Positions 8,558 to 16,619 of a stretch of 32,391 bases of DNA are shown one piece after another (positions within the stretch are counted from its first letter, which is position 1; each line of letters begins with the position of its first letter). Both the position numbers and the translations under genes were made by a program. The notes below the pieces were generated by a model. That model had not been told where the DNA came from and made no database searches. It saw nothing but the letters and a program-made list of their open reading frames with translations. Source of the DNA: Stygiobacter sp. (GTDB taxonomy: Bacteria > Pseudomonadota > Alphaproteobacteria > Rhodospirillales > Magnetospirillaceae); the NCBI GenBank assembly GCA_006218045.1, contig VBWB01000026.1, positions 1-32,391 on the forward strand. Reading direction: 5' to 3'.

Positions 8558-9244
8558 CTGCTCTTCCGGCTCGCGCAGCCAAAGGGCTTTCTTCAGCTTG
8601 CCGATAAAAGCCGCATGCGCCTCCAGCTCTTCCGGCAGGGCCGCGTGCGGGCGCGGTTCGCGCCGCACCCGTTCCACCACGGTGCCGCCGCCTTTGCCGT
8701 TTGACCCCAACAACCCCAATTCCAAACCGGGCTGGCGTCCGCCGATCAGTTGCAGATAAACCTCGGCCAGCAATTCCGAATCCAGCAGCGCACCGTGAAA
8801 GGAACGGTGGGTGTTGTCGATTTCAAAGCGTCGGCACAAAGCGTCCAGATTGGCCTGGGCACCGGGGAACTTCTTGCGCGCCATGGCCACGGTGTCGATG
8901 GAGCGGCTCATGGGCAAAGGCTTAAAGCCCAGACGCGTCAGCTCGGCATTGATGAAGCGCATGTCGAATTCAGCGTTATGAATGACCAGAATGGCATCGC
9001 CGATGAAGTCCATGAAATCGGCGACGATTTCGCCGAAGACCGGCTTGTCCGACAAAAATTGCTCGGACAGGCCGTGGACCTTGAACGCCTCTTCCGGCAT
9101 GTCGCGTTCAGGATTGACGTATTGGTGATAGACCTTGCCGGTGGGCAGGTGGTTGAACAGCTCGACGCAGCCGATTTCAACGATGCGATGGCCGGTCAGC
9201 GGATCAAAGCCGGTGGTTTCCGTATCAAGCACGATTTCACGCAT
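8552..9244 (-). CDS. dnaQ: DNA polymerase III epsilon subunit (3'-5' exonuclease)
   Basis: 230 residues. Exo I is DTETTG (Asp7, Glu9), Exo II is IHNAEFDMRFINAEL, and Exo III is HGALLDSELLAEVYL with the catalytic His and Asp, typical of the DEDDh proofreading nuclease of replicative polymerase. A flexible Gly/Arg-rich stretch then leads to a C-terminal helical tail for binding the alpha subunit. The ATG at 9244 (MREIVLDTETTG) is the family start and overlaps the end of coaE by 8 bases. It is the last gene of the minus-strand run leading away from the predicted origin. Confidence 0.95.
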   Translation of the reverse strand: MREIVLDTETTGFDPLTGHRIVEIGCVELFNHLPTGKVYHQYVNPERDMPEEAFKVHGLSEQFLSDKPVFGEIVADFMDFIGDAILVIHNAEFDMRFINAELTRLGFKPLPMSRSIDTVAMARKKFPGAQANLDALCRRFEIDNTHRSFHGALLDSELLAEVYLQLIGGRQPGLELGLLGSNGKGGGTVVERVRREPRPHAALPEELEAHAAFIGKLKKALWLREPEEQK

Positions 9245-9878
9245 GGTCGAACCTTGGAGAGGGGCGGGGCGGCCAGGCGCCGCGCCCGGATTGGGCCAGC
9301 ACCAAGGTGACGGCACGACGCAGCGCGCGCAAGGCCGGTCCCTTGCCCGAGCCGGAACGGATAAGGAAATCGCCGCGCCGGCGTTTGAGCCCATCGGGCA
9401 TCTGCTGGGCCCGAATGGCGGCCAAGCGCTCGGGCGTCATGCCCGGTCGGGCCAGCACCCGCTCTGCCTGCAAGAAGGCCGGGCAGCTCACCACCGCCAC
9501 CCGGTCGCAGCGCGTGTTGCCGCCGGTCTCGAATAACAGCGGGATATCCAGCACCACCAGCGAACACCGTGCCCGCGCTTGGCGACGCAGGAAACCGGCT
9601 TCCTCGGCCCGCACCAACGGATGCAGGATGGCTTCCAGCCGTTTCAGTGCTGTCTTGTCGCCGAACACCCGCTGGCCCAACAGCGGGCGGCTGACGGCGC
9701 CGTCGATGACCACGCCGGGAAAAGCGGCATCAATTTCCGCCACCGCCTTACCGCCCGGCCCCATCAGTCGATGCACGGTGGCATCAGCGTCGTGCACGGG
9801 AATGCCCAGCCGCCGCAGCAAGCCAGAAGCGGTGCTTTTACCCATGCCGATGGAGCCGGTCAGTCCCAATATTTTCAT
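9237..9878 (-). CDS. coaE: Dephospho-CoA kinase
   Basis: 213 residues. The P-loop GLTGSIGMGKST (about residues 5-16), the DADATVHRL substrate segment, LHPLVRAEE and VLDIPLLFETG are all standard for CoaE, which phosphorylates dephospho-CoA in the last step of coenzyme A synthesis. The C-terminus carries an Ala/Arg/Pro-rich tail. It overlaps aroE by 4 bases upstream (ATGA) and dnaQ by 8 bases downstream. Confidence 0.95.
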   Translation of the reverse strand: MKILGLTGSIGMGKSTASGLLRRLGIPVHDADATVHRLMGPGGKAVAEIDAAFPGVVIDGAVSRPLLGQRVFGDKTALKRLEAILHPLVRAEEAGFLRRQARARCSLVVLDIPLLFETGGNTRCDRVAVVSCPAFLQAERVLARPGMTPERLAAIRAQQMPDGLKRRRGDFLIRSGSGKGPALRALRRAVTLVLAQSGRGAWPPRPSPRFDHA

Positions 9879-10711
9879 GACGTCAAGACGAAATCGCGTA
9901 GTTCCGGCGTCACTTCCGGCTGCTGGCCGAACCACAGGGTAAAGCCGCGCACCGCCTGCCACAGCAACATGCCCAAACCGTCGACCACCGGATTGCCGCG
10001 CGCCTGCGCCCGCAGCAGTAAATCGGTCATCAGCGGTGCATAAACGATATCGTTGACCACGGCGTTGGTGGGAAGGGCGGAAAGATCCAAATCCAGCGGC
10101 GGCTGGCCGCTCATCCCCAGGCTGGTGGTGTTGACCAACAGACCGGCCCCGGCCAGATCGACCCGGTCCCAAGCCCGCACCCTGATGGGGCCGCCGATCT
10201 CGGCGGCCAGTTTTTCCGCCCGCTCAAGGCTGCGGTTGACCAGCTGTATTTCAGGCACCCCGGCATCGGCCAGGGCGGCGACCACCGCCCGCGCCGCGCC
10301 GCCGGCGCCCAACACCACCGCCGGGCGGTTGAGATAGCCAAGGGGGGCTGGGTGGGTTTCCAGCAAATTCTGCATGAAACCGAAAGCATCGGTGTTAAGG
10401 CCCACAATCGCGCCGTCCTCACGCACCACCAAGGTATTGACGGCACCGATGCGCTTGGCCAGCGGTTCCACCTCATCGGCCAGGATCAGCGCCTGCTCCT
10501 TGTGCGGCACGGTGACGTTGGCACCGACGAACCCCATTTTCGCCAAGGCGCGGAACACGCTTTCAAAATCTTCGGGCCTGACCGGCAGCGGCACATAGGC
10601 GCCGTCGATGCCCAGACGATCCAGCCAATATCCATGCAATCGCGGCGAGCGCGAATGCCCCACCGGCCAGCCCAGAACCCCGGCCAGCTTGGCCTTGCCC
10701 GACAGGATCAT
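9875..10711 (-). CDS. aroE: Shikimate dehydrogenase
   Basis: 278 residues. The shikimate-binding region has GWPVGHSRSPRLHGYWL and ANVTVPHKEQA with the catalytic Lys; NTDAFGF has the partner Asp. The NADP Rossmann loop VVLGAGGAARAVV and the binding sequence VNRSLERA follow, then NTTSLGM and LGMLLWQA. It reduces 3-dehydroshikimate with NADPH. The ATG at 10711 overlaps the Maf stop in ATGA. It sits apart from aroKB, which is 3-4 kb away on the other strand. Confidence 0.96.
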   Translation of the reverse strand: MILSGKAKLAGVLGWPVGHSRSPRLHGYWLDRLGIDGAYVPLPVRPEDFESVFRALAKMGFVGANVTVPHKEQALILADEVEPLAKRIGAVNTLVVREDGAIVGLNTDAFGFMQNLLETHPAPLGYLNRPAVVLGAGGAARAVVAALADAGVPEIQLVNRSLERAEKLAAEIGGPIRVRAWDRVDLAGAGLLVNTTSLGMSGQPPLDLDLSALPTNAVVNDIVYAPLMTDLLLRAQARGNPVVDGLGMLLWQAVRGFTLWFGQQPEVTPELRDFVLTS

Positions 10712-11298
10712 GATGTCAGTTCCCCGTTTTCGCGCAAGAAATCCAAAAGCGGCAACAAGGGCAGCCCCAGGATGGTAAAATGGCTGCCCTCCACCGCCAT
10801 GAACAATTGCGCCCCCAAGCCTTCCAGCTGATAGGCGCCGACCGCGGACGAAACCACGGCGCCGGCCTGATCCAGATAAGCGTCGAGAAAGGCATCGGAG
10901 AAGCGGCGCATGGTCAATCGCGCCTCGTCGGTGTGGTGCCACAGTCTTTGGCCATCGCGCAGGGCGACGACGCTGGAGGTCAGGCGATGGGTCTTGCCGC
11001 GCAACAGCCGCAACTGATCGCCAGCGGCGACCCGATTGGCCGGCTTGTCGAACCACATTCCGTCGCAATCGAGCATCTGGTCGGCACCGATGACGATCTC
11101 GCCCGGACATTTGGCCGAGACCCGGGCCGCCTTCATTTCCGCCAGGGTTTCGGCGACACGCGATGGCCGGTCGGTTTCCTGCCGCAGGGATTGCTTGACC
11201 CCGTCCTCATCCACCGGCAAGACGAGCACGCGGAAATCCACCCCCGCCGCCCGCAACATGGTCTGGCGGGTGGCCGAGCCCGAAGCCAGCACGATCAT
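10708..11298 (-). CDS. Maf/YceF-type nucleoside triphosphate pyrophosphatase
   Basis: 196 residues starting MIVLASGSATRQTMLRAAG, the Maf N-terminal substrate loop. It continues with ETLAEMKAARV, IGADQMLDCDG with the catalytic Asp, and the LRGKTHRLTSSVVALRDG motif, then GAYQLEGLGAQLF. Maf proteins hydrolyse non-canonical or methylated NTPs and have been linked to cell-division control. The d/UTPase (Maf) versus m7GTPase (YceF) subtype cannot be fixed by eye. Overlaps of 4 bases join it to ppsR before it and aroE after it. Confidence 0.92.
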   Translation of the reverse strand: MIVLASGSATRQTMLRAAGVDFRVLVLPVDEDGVKQSLRQETDRPSRVAETLAEMKAARVSAKCPGEIVIGADQMLDCDGMWFDKPANRVAAGDQLRLLRGKTHRLTSSVVALRDGQRLWHHTDEARLTMRRFSDAFLDAYLDQAGAVVSSAVGAYQLEGLGAQLFMAVEGSHFTILGLPLLPLLDFLRENGELTS

Positions 11299-12122
11299 GC
11301 GTTGCCGTCCTGCTTGGCCTTGTGCTGGCCATGCAACTGCATGATGGTGGCCGAGGCCTCCTCGATGGAGCGCCTTGTCACGTCCACCACCGGCCAGCCG
11401 TGGCGGGTGAACAGCTTGCGGGCATTGGCCACCTCGTCGCGCACCTTCTCGAACTGGGCGTAATCGGATTCCTCGTCGTGATTGAGGAAACGTAGGCGGG
11501 CGCGGCGGATGTCGGACAGGCTTTTCGGATCCTTGGTCAGGCCGACCACCAGGGGGGTGCGGGCAGTTTCCAGGGTGCGGGGCAAGGGCACGCCGGGGAC
11601 CAGCGGATAATTGGCGCATTTGAAGCCGCGATTGGCCAGATACATGCAGGTCGGCGTCTTCGACGTGCGCGAGACGCCGACGACGACGATGTCGGCGTCT
11701 TCCACATCATCCATCAACTGGCCGTCATCATGGGCCAAGGTGAATTGCATGGCATCGATGCGGGCGAAATATTCGGCGTCCATCTGGTATTGCCGGCCCG
11801 GCATGGCATGGCTTTCGGCATTGAAATAGCCGGCCAGCGCCCCCATCACCGGGTCGAGCACCGGGATGAACGGCACCCGCATATGGCGGCAGGATTCTTC
11901 CAGCACGCCGCGCACCGCCACGTCGACCAAGGTGCACAGGACGATGCCGGGATTGGCCTCGATGCCGGCGATCACCCGTTCCACCTGCCCTTGCGAGCGC
12001 ACCAGCCACCAATTGTGCTGGACGGCGTTGATGCCCTCGAACTGCACCATGCAGGCGCGTACCACCGAGGTGACGGTTTCGCCGGTGGCGTCCGAGACCA
12101 GATGAAGATGCAAAGACTCCAT
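11295..12122 (-). CDS. ppsR: PPSR/DUF299 bifunctional kinase-pyrophosphorylase (RP001 homologue)
   Basis: About 275 residues. The start HLHLVSDATGETVTSVVRA and the P-loop-like VGVSRTSKTPTCMYLANRGFKCANYPLVPG are hallmarks of the regulator of PEP synthase or pyruvate phosphate dikinase, which phosphorylates its target with ADP and removes phosphate by pyrophosphorolysis. Which target applies is unknown. I take ATG 12122 (MESLHLHLVSD) because relatives begin just before HLHLVSD; ATG 12140 is the alternative and neither has a good Shine-Dalgarno. This gene borders the Caulobacter and Rickettsia origins, which is the main contextual clue to oriC next door. Confidence 0.9.
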   Translation of the reverse strand: MESLHLHLVSDATGETVTSVVRACMVQFEGINAVQHNWWLVRSQGQVERVIAGIEANPGIVLCTLVDVAVRGVLEESCRHMRVPFIPVLDPVMGALAGYFNAESHAMPGRQYQMDAEYFARIDAMQFTLAHDDGQLMDDVEDADIVVVGVSRTSKTPTCMYLANRGFKCANYPLVPGVPLPRTLETARTPLVVGLTKDPKSLSDIRRARLRFLNHDEESDYAQFEKVRDEVANARKLFTRHGWPVVDVTRRSIEEASATIMQLHGQHKAKQDGNA

Positions 12123-12322
12123 GCCACCCTGTGAATTCATCTGAATGATGGGGATAAGTCGAGCTTTACCAACAGGGGGGTGGATTCGCCCCCCATTCAT
12201 ACCGCATCCGCCCCGTCTTCCGTCCCGCCGGGACAAAAAACCGGACCATCGGCGACAATAGCGTGAATTGCGTTTCGCGGCACCAGCTTTCCCCGCTATC
12301 CGACTTTTCCCGGGCCTAATGA

Positions 12323-12338
12323 TGTCAATGGGTTGACA
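12323..12338. promoter_or_regulatory. TGTCAA/TTGACA inverted repeat in the origin region
   Basis: A perfect 6-bp inverted repeat with a 4-base centre (TGTCAATGGGTTGACA). Each arm matches a -35 hexamer on its own strand, but no good -10 hexamer sits at 16-18 bases on either side, so it may be a protein-binding palindrome rather than a pair of promoters. Confidence 0.4.
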
Positions 12339-12374
12339 GCGTTTTGCCCGATCTTTCCACAAGCCTGACCAAAA

Positions 12375-12393
12375 TCATGCTTCCTCTGCATGA
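12375..12393. promoter_or_regulatory. TCATGC-N7-GCATGA palindrome in the origin region
   Basis: A perfect 6-bp inverted repeat with a 7-base spacer lies between two DnaA-box-like sites. The spacing is that of a dimeric DNA-binding protein on one helix face. No known alphaproteobacterial origin regulator is recognised. Confidence 0.4.
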
Positions 12394-12525
12394 CTTTGTG
12401 CAAAATCTGTGGACAGAGTCGCATCCCCGATATCCACAGGCCCAACTAACCTCAACAACCTTTCTCTTAAGATTCAAAACTTGTAGAACTCTGCCCAGGT
12501 CAGCCACTCCCAAGGATCGAAGCCC

Positions 12526-13563
12526 GTGACCGCCACCAAGCCCTTTTTGCGTGCCCTTGCCGGTGAAACCATCACCCCGCCGCCTTTCTGGCTGATGCGG
12601 CAGGCCGGGCGTTACCTGCCGGAATACCGAGCCACCCGCACCCAGGCCGGATCATTCCTCGATCTGTGCTACAACCCGGAACTGGCGGTGGAAGTCACCT
12701 TGCAGCCGCTCAGGCGCTACGGCTTCGATGCCGCCATTTTGTTTTCCGACATCCTGGTGATCCCCGACGGCTTGGGGCAAGGTGTAGCGTTCAAGGAAGG
12801 CGAAGGTCCGGTGTTGACGCCGATTCGCTCGGCAAGGGATCTGGATGGTCTCGACCTCTCGGGCCTGCACGACCGCATGGCGCCGGTCTATGCCACCGTC
12901 GCCGGCCTGTCCAAGGCCATCCCCGCCACCACTGCCCTGATCGGCTTTTCCGGGGCACCGTGGACGGTGGCCACCTACATGATCGAGGGCGGCGGCTCGA
13001 AGGATTTTTCCCAGGCGAAAAAGCTGATGTGGGCCGAGCCCGAGACCTTCGCCCGGCTGATGGAACTGCTGATCGAGGCCACCGGGCAATACCTGATCCG
13101 TCAGATCGATGCCGGGGCCGAAGCCATCCAGATTTTCGACACCTGGGCCGGGGCGCTGCCGGAAACCGAATTCCGCAAATGGGTGATCGAGCCCGCCCGC
13201 CGGCTGGTCGAGCGTATCCACAGCGAACGCCCCGGTATTCCGGTGATCGGCTTTCCCCGCGGTGCCGGAATTTTGTACGAGGCCTATGTCACCGAGACCA
13301 AGGTCGACGGCGTCAGCCTGGATTCGTCGGTGCCGCTGGATTGGGCGGCACGGGTGTTGCAGCCCAAATGCACGGTGCAGGGCAATCTGGACCCCATCTT
13401 GCTGGTGGCCGGCGGCGACGCCTTGGATGCCGGCATCGACCGGGTGTTGAACGCCTTGGGCAAGGGTCCGTTCATCTTCAACCTCGGCCACGGCATCATT
13501 CCGCCGACGCCGCCGGAAAACGTGGCGCGGCTGGCGGAACGGGTGAAGGCCTTCAAGGGATGA
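12526..13563 (+). CDS. hemE: Uroporphyrinogen decarboxylase
   Basis: 345 residues. It has the family signature [15 protein letters not shown] (about 21-35), the catalytic-site [12 protein letters not shown], the [22 protein letters not shown] segment and [13 protein letters not shown] at the C-terminus. It removes four acetate carboxyls from uroporphyrinogen III to give coproporphyrinogen III. The start is GTG 12526, with AAGGA about 9 bases upstream; nothing else matches the family start. The 5' leader lies inside the predicted origin, as in Caulobacter, where hemE transcription and replication initiation are linked. hemH overlaps by 4 bases. Confidence 0.97.
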   Translation: MTATKPFLRALAGETITPPPFWLMRQAGRYLPEYRATRTQAGSFLDLCYNPELAVEVTLQPLRRYGFDAAILFSDILVIPDGLGQGVAFKEGEGPVLTPIRSARDLDGLDLSGLHDRMAPVYATVAGLSKAIPATTALIGFSGAPWTVATYMIEGGGSKDFSQAKKLMWAEPETFARLMELLIEATGQYLIRQIDAGAEAIQIFDTWAGALPETEFRKWVIEPARRLVERIHSERPGIPVIGFPRGAGILYEAYVTETKVDGVSLDSSVPLDWAARVLQPKCTVQGNLDPILLVAGGDALDAGIDRVLNALGKGPFIFNLGHGIIPPTPPENVARLAERVKAFKG

Positions 13564-14552
13564 AAACCGCCATTATTCTGTTCAATCTGGGTGGACCGGA
13601 TCGCCTCGAGGCGGTAAAGCCGTTTCTGTTCAATCTGTTCAACGACAAGGCGATCATCGGCGCCCCCAATCCCATCCGTTGGCTGTTGGCCAAGTATATT
13701 TCGGCCAAGCGGGCCCCGGTGGCGCGGAAAATTTACCAACACCTCGGCGGCAAATCGCCCCTGCTGGAACAAACCCGGGAACAGGCCGCCGCCTTGCAAC
13801 AAGTGCTCGGCAATGATTTCAAGGTGTTGATCGCCATGCGTTATTGGCACCCCTTTGCCGATCAGGCTTTGCAAGAGGCCAAGACATGGGGGGCGGAACG
13901 GGCGATCCTGCTGCCGCTTTATCCGCAATTTTCCACCACCACCACCGGGTCTTCCCTGAAGCAATGGCATCAACTGGCCGCGGGCTGCTTCGGTGAAACC
14001 CGCACGGTGTGTTGCTATCCGGTCGAGCCCGGTCTGGTCCGGGCCATGGCCGGCCGGATCAGGATTGAATGGGATAAGGCGGTGGGGCAGGGTGGGCGGC
14101 CCCGCCTGCTGTTTTCCGCCCACGGTTTGCCGCAAAGCATCATCGACAAGGGTGACCCCTATCAGCGCCAGGTCGAGCAGACCGCCGCCGCCGTGGTGGC
14201 GGAACTGAATATTGCCGATCTGGACTGGGCCATCTGCTATCAAAGCCGGGTCGGCCCGGCCAAGTGGATCGGCCCCAGCACCGAGGACGAATTGCACCGG
14301 GCTGCCACCGATAAAGTGGCGGTGGTCGTCGCCCCGGTCGCCTTCGTCTCGGAACATTCGGAAACCCTGGTGGAATTGGACATCGAATACCGGCATCTGG
14401 CGGAAAAGTTGGGTATCCCTGCTTATTTCCGGGCGGGAGCGGTCAGTTCACACCCCGATTTCATCAAGGGTCTGGCCGATCTGGTGGGTGATCCCGGCGC
14501 CACCCGTGGCCGGGCCTGCGGCGACCAATGCTTGTGCAAGGGGGAAAAATGA
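13560..14552 (+). CDS. hemH: Ferrochelatase
   Basis: 330 residues. It starts [20 protein letters not shown]. It has [16 protein letters not shown], the catalytic LLFSAHGLP (His188) and [15 protein letters not shown] (Glu265). It inserts Fe2+ into protoporphyrin IX. The C-terminus ends [15 protein letters not shown] with three closely spaced Cys; with another cysteine elsewhere this could ligate a [2Fe-2S] cluster as reported for some bacterial ferrochelatases including that of Caulobacter. That is inference. The ATG overlaps hemE, and the TGA overlaps hemJ, each by 4 bases. Confidence 0.96.
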   Translation: MKTAIILFNLGGPDRLEAVKPFLFNLFNDKAIIGAPNPIRWLLAKYISAKRAPVARKIYQHLGGKSPLLEQTREQAAALQQVLGNDFKVLIAMRYWHPFADQALQEAKTWGAERAILLPLYPQFSTTTTGSSLKQWHQLAAGCFGETRTVCCYPVEPGLVRAMAGRIRIEWDKAVGQGGRPRLLFSAHGLPQSIIDKGDPYQRQVEQTAAAVVAELNIADLDWAICYQSRVGPAKWIGPSTEDELHRAATDKVAVVVAPVAFVSEHSETLVELDIEYRHLAEKLGIPAYFRAGAVSSHPDFIKGLADLVGDPGATRGRACGDQCLCKGEK

Positions 14553-14983
14553 GCGGCGAAGCCTATTTGTGGATCAAGGCGGTCCATGTCATCGCGGTGA
14601 TTTCGTGGATGGCCGGGTTGCTGTATCTGCCTCGTCTGTTCGTCTACCATTGTGAAGTCCAGCCCGGTTCCGAGGCCTCGGAAAAATTCAAGGTGATGGA
14701 ACGGAGGCTGTTGAAGGCGATCATGACTCCGGCGGCCATCGTCGCCTGGGGTTTGGGCCTGTGGTTGGCCATCATTGGCGGTCTGTTCCAGGATGCCTGG
14801 TTCCATGCCAAGTTCACCTTGGTCATCCTGATGACGGTCAGCCATGTTTTCATGATGCGGTGGAAAAACGATTTCGCCGCTGATCGCAACACGCGGTCGC
14901 AAAAATTTTATCGCATCGCCAATGAAGGGCCGACCCTGCTGATGATCGGCATCGTGCTTCTGGTCGTGGTCAAACCCTTCTGA
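14549..14983 (+). CDS. hemJ: Protoporphyrinogen oxidase HemJ
   Basis: 144 residues with about four hydrophobic helices (AVHVIAVISWMAGLLYLP, IMTPAAIVAWGLGLWLAII, FTLVILMTVSHVFMMRW, LLMIGIVLLVVVKPF). His13 in AVHVIAVISWMAGLLYLPRL is the conserved residue of the HemJ/UPF0093 family, a heme-containing membrane enzyme that oxidises protoporphyrinogen IX to protoporphyrin IX in bacteria lacking HemG or HemY. It is coupled to hemH by ATGA, so three heme genes form one operon downstream of the origin. Confidence 0.93.
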   Translation: MSGEAYLWIKAVHVIAVISWMAGLLYLPRLFVYHCEVQPGSEASEKFKVMERRLLKAIMTPAAIVAWGLGLWLAIIGGLFQDAWFHAKFTLVILMTVSHVFMMRWKNDFAADRNTRSQKFYRIANEGPTLLMIGIVLLVVVKPF

Positions 14984-15025
14984 TCCTTCCCCCCAATCCT
15001 TCGCGGACGCACAAGAAATTGGCGT

Positions 15026-15054
15026 TTGACAGAACCGGGTTGTTTGGCTAAAGC
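15026..15054 (+). promoter_or_regulatory. Probable sigma-70 promoter for rho
   Basis: A perfect TTGACA at 15026-15031, a 17-base spacer and TAAAGC at 15049-15054. The -10 is only 3/6. It lies in the 215-base gap between hemJ and rho and would give a leader of about 140 bases, which is long enough for the autogenous attenuation known for rho in other bacteria; that regulation is not shown here. Confidence 0.55.
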
Positions 15055-15198
15055 TGGCACCATCCTTAAGGGCCGCCCGAAGCCCCCTTCCCAAAAATAT
15101 GTTCGCACTCAATCAGACGGATCAATCCGCGTCGAGATTCCCCTCGAAGGACCGCCTTTTGGTGGCCGGTGCTGAACATCCTTCATACGGACATCCCC

Positions 15199-16455
15199 AT
15201 GCATCTTTCGGAACTCAAGAAGAAAACACCGGCCGAACTTCTGGCCTATGCCGAAGAACTTCAGATCGAGAACGCCAGCACCCTGCGCAAGCAGGACATG
15301 ATGTTCGCCATTTTGAAGCAATTGGCCGATAACGATACCCCCATCTATGGCGAGGGGGTGCTTGAGGTCCTGCAAGACGGCTTCGGTTTCCTGCGCTCCC
15401 CGGAAGCCAATTATCTGCCCGGTCCCGACGACATCTATGTCAGCCCCAGCCAGGTCCGCCGCTTCGGCCTGCGCACCGGCGACACGGTGGAAGGCCAGAT
15501 TCGCTCACCCAAGGACGGTGAACGTTATTTCGCCCTGCTCAAGGTCAACACCATCAATTTCGAGCCGCCGGAAAACGTCCGCCATCGCATCAATTTCGAC
15601 AACCTGACGCCGCTTTATCCCAATGAAAAGCTGCGCCTGGAAGTGGATGATCCGACCAAGAAGGATCTGACCACCCGGGTCATCGATCTGATCGCCCCGG
15701 TGGGCAAGGGCCAACGCGCCTTGATCGTGGCGCCGCCGCGCACCGGCAAGACGGTGATGTTGCAGAACATGGCCCACGCCATTTCCGCCAATCACCCGGA
15801 AGTCTATCTGATCGTCCTGCTCATCGACGAGCGCCCGGAAGAAGTCACCGACATGGCCCGCTCGGTCAAGGGTGAGGTCATCTCGTCCACCTTCGACGAA
15901 CCGGCGGTGCGCCACGTCCAGGTCACCGAGATGGTGCTGGAAAAGGCCAAGCGACTGGTCGAACACAAGCGCGACGTGGTCATTCTGCTCGATTCCATTA
16001 CCCGTCTGGCCCGCGCCTACAACACCGTGGTGCCCAGCTCGGGCAAGGTGCTGACCGGCGGTGTCGATGCCAACGCCCTGCAACGGCCCAAGCGTTTCTT
16101 CGGTGCCGCCCGCAACATCGAGGAGGGCGGCTCGCTCTCCATCATCGCTACCGCGCTGATCGATACCGGCTCGCGCATGGACGAAGTGATCTTCGAGGAA
16201 TTCAAGGGTACCGGTAACTCGGAAATCATCCTGGACCGCAAGCTGTCGGACAAGCGCACTTTCCCGGCCATCGACATCACCAAGTCGGGCACCCGTAAGG
16301 AAGAATTGCTGGTCGATAAGGGCCAGTTGTCCAAGATGTGGGTTCTGCGTCGCATCCTGATGCCCATGGGGGTCAGCGACGCCATGGAATTCCTGGTCGA
16401 CAAGCTCAAGCACTCGAAGAACAATGCCGATTTCTTCGACGCGATGAATTCGTAA
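15199..16455 (+). CDS. rho: Transcription termination factor Rho
   Basis: 418 residues, the standard core Rho length. It has an N-terminal helical domain ([15 protein letters not shown]), an RNA-binding CSD with DGFGFLR (about 60-66), the Walker A APPRTGKT (178-185), Walker B VVILLDS, the Q-loop/R-loop [27 protein letters not shown] and [21 protein letters not shown]. It is a hexameric ATP-driven RNA translocase that ends transcription. The ATG at 15199 gives the normal start. In alphaproteobacteria rho often sits near the origin, as here. Confidence 0.97.
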   Translation: MHLSELKKKTPAELLAYAEELQIENASTLRKQDMMFAILKQLADNDTPIYGEGVLEVLQDGFGFLRSPEANYLPGPDDIYVSPSQVRRFGLRTGDTVEGQIRSPKDGERYFALLKVNTINFEPPENVRHRINFDNLTPLYPNEKLRLEVDDPTKKDLTTRVIDLIAPVGKGQRALIVAPPRTGKTVMLQNMAHAISANHPEVYLIVLLIDERPEEVTDMARSVKGEVISSTFDEPAVRHVQVTEMVLEKAKRLVEHKRDVVILLDSITRLARAYNTVVPSSGKVLTGGVDANALQRPKRFFGAARNIEEGGSLSIIATALIDTGSRMDEVIFEEFKGTGNSEIILDRKLSDKRTFPAIDITKSGTRKEELLVDKGQLSKMWVLRRILMPMGVSDAMEFLVDKLKHSKNNADFFDAMNS

Positions 16456-16486
16456 CCCGTCTTCGCCGGGATGAATTCCAAAGACA

Positions 16487-16514
16487 AAAAAGCCTCGGGA
16501 AACCGGGGCTTTTT
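16487..16514 (+). terminator. Rho gene intrinsic terminator
   Basis: A 12-bp near-perfect stem (one G-T pair), AAAAAGCCTCGG and CCGGGGCTTTTT, with a GAAA tetraloop and a T-run, 32 bases after the rho stop. It is a textbook Rho-independent terminator and would also work on the opposite strand because of the A-run. Confidence 0.92.
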
Positions 16515-16559
16515 CATGGGCTGCGGGGCCGATACCCGCCTGGAGGCTCGATTGATCAT

Positions 16560-16619
16560 GGGAGGGTACGGGAGGCTCGCCTCCCGTTATCGGGGGATTG
16601 GGGGCATGCCCCCAAATCT
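16560..16619. repeat. Palindromic intergenic repeats at the rho convergent junction
   Basis: Two hairpins follow the rho terminator: GGGAGG-CTCG-CCTCCC (about 16570-16585) and the 18-base perfect palindrome TTGGGGGCATGCCCCCAA (16598-16615). The latter matches the motif at 8512-8528 apart from one G/C pair. They sit immediately before the end of the opposing gene at 16620 and probably act as its terminator. Confidence 0.75.

Larger units (their letters stand above)
12123..12525. other. oriC: Predicted chromosomal replication origin (oriC)
   Basis: A 403-base gene-free gap between divergent ppsR and hemE. In Caulobacter and Rickettsia this exact junction is the origin, and the flanking order here (dnaQ-coaE-aroE-maf-ppsR | hemE-hemH-rho) is the same. 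It contains DnaA-box-like 9-mers relative to TTATCCACA: 12149-12157 (minus, TTATCCCCA, 8/9), 12353-12361 (CTTTCCACA, 7/9), 12408-12416 (minus, CTGTCCACA, 7/9) and 12430-12438 (ATATCCACA, 8/9). GANTC sites, possible CcrM targets, occur at 12183, 12417 and 12471. An A+T-richer tract at 12441-12490 could unwind. Genes on both sides are transcribed away from it. The call follows from synteny plus these sites; no function was tested. Confidence 0.82.

Noticed and set aside
12666-13559. Plus-strand frame running through hemE upstream of hemH
   Set aside because: It is the out-of-frame shadow of hemE; the hemH start is the ATG at 13560 that overlaps the hemE stop.
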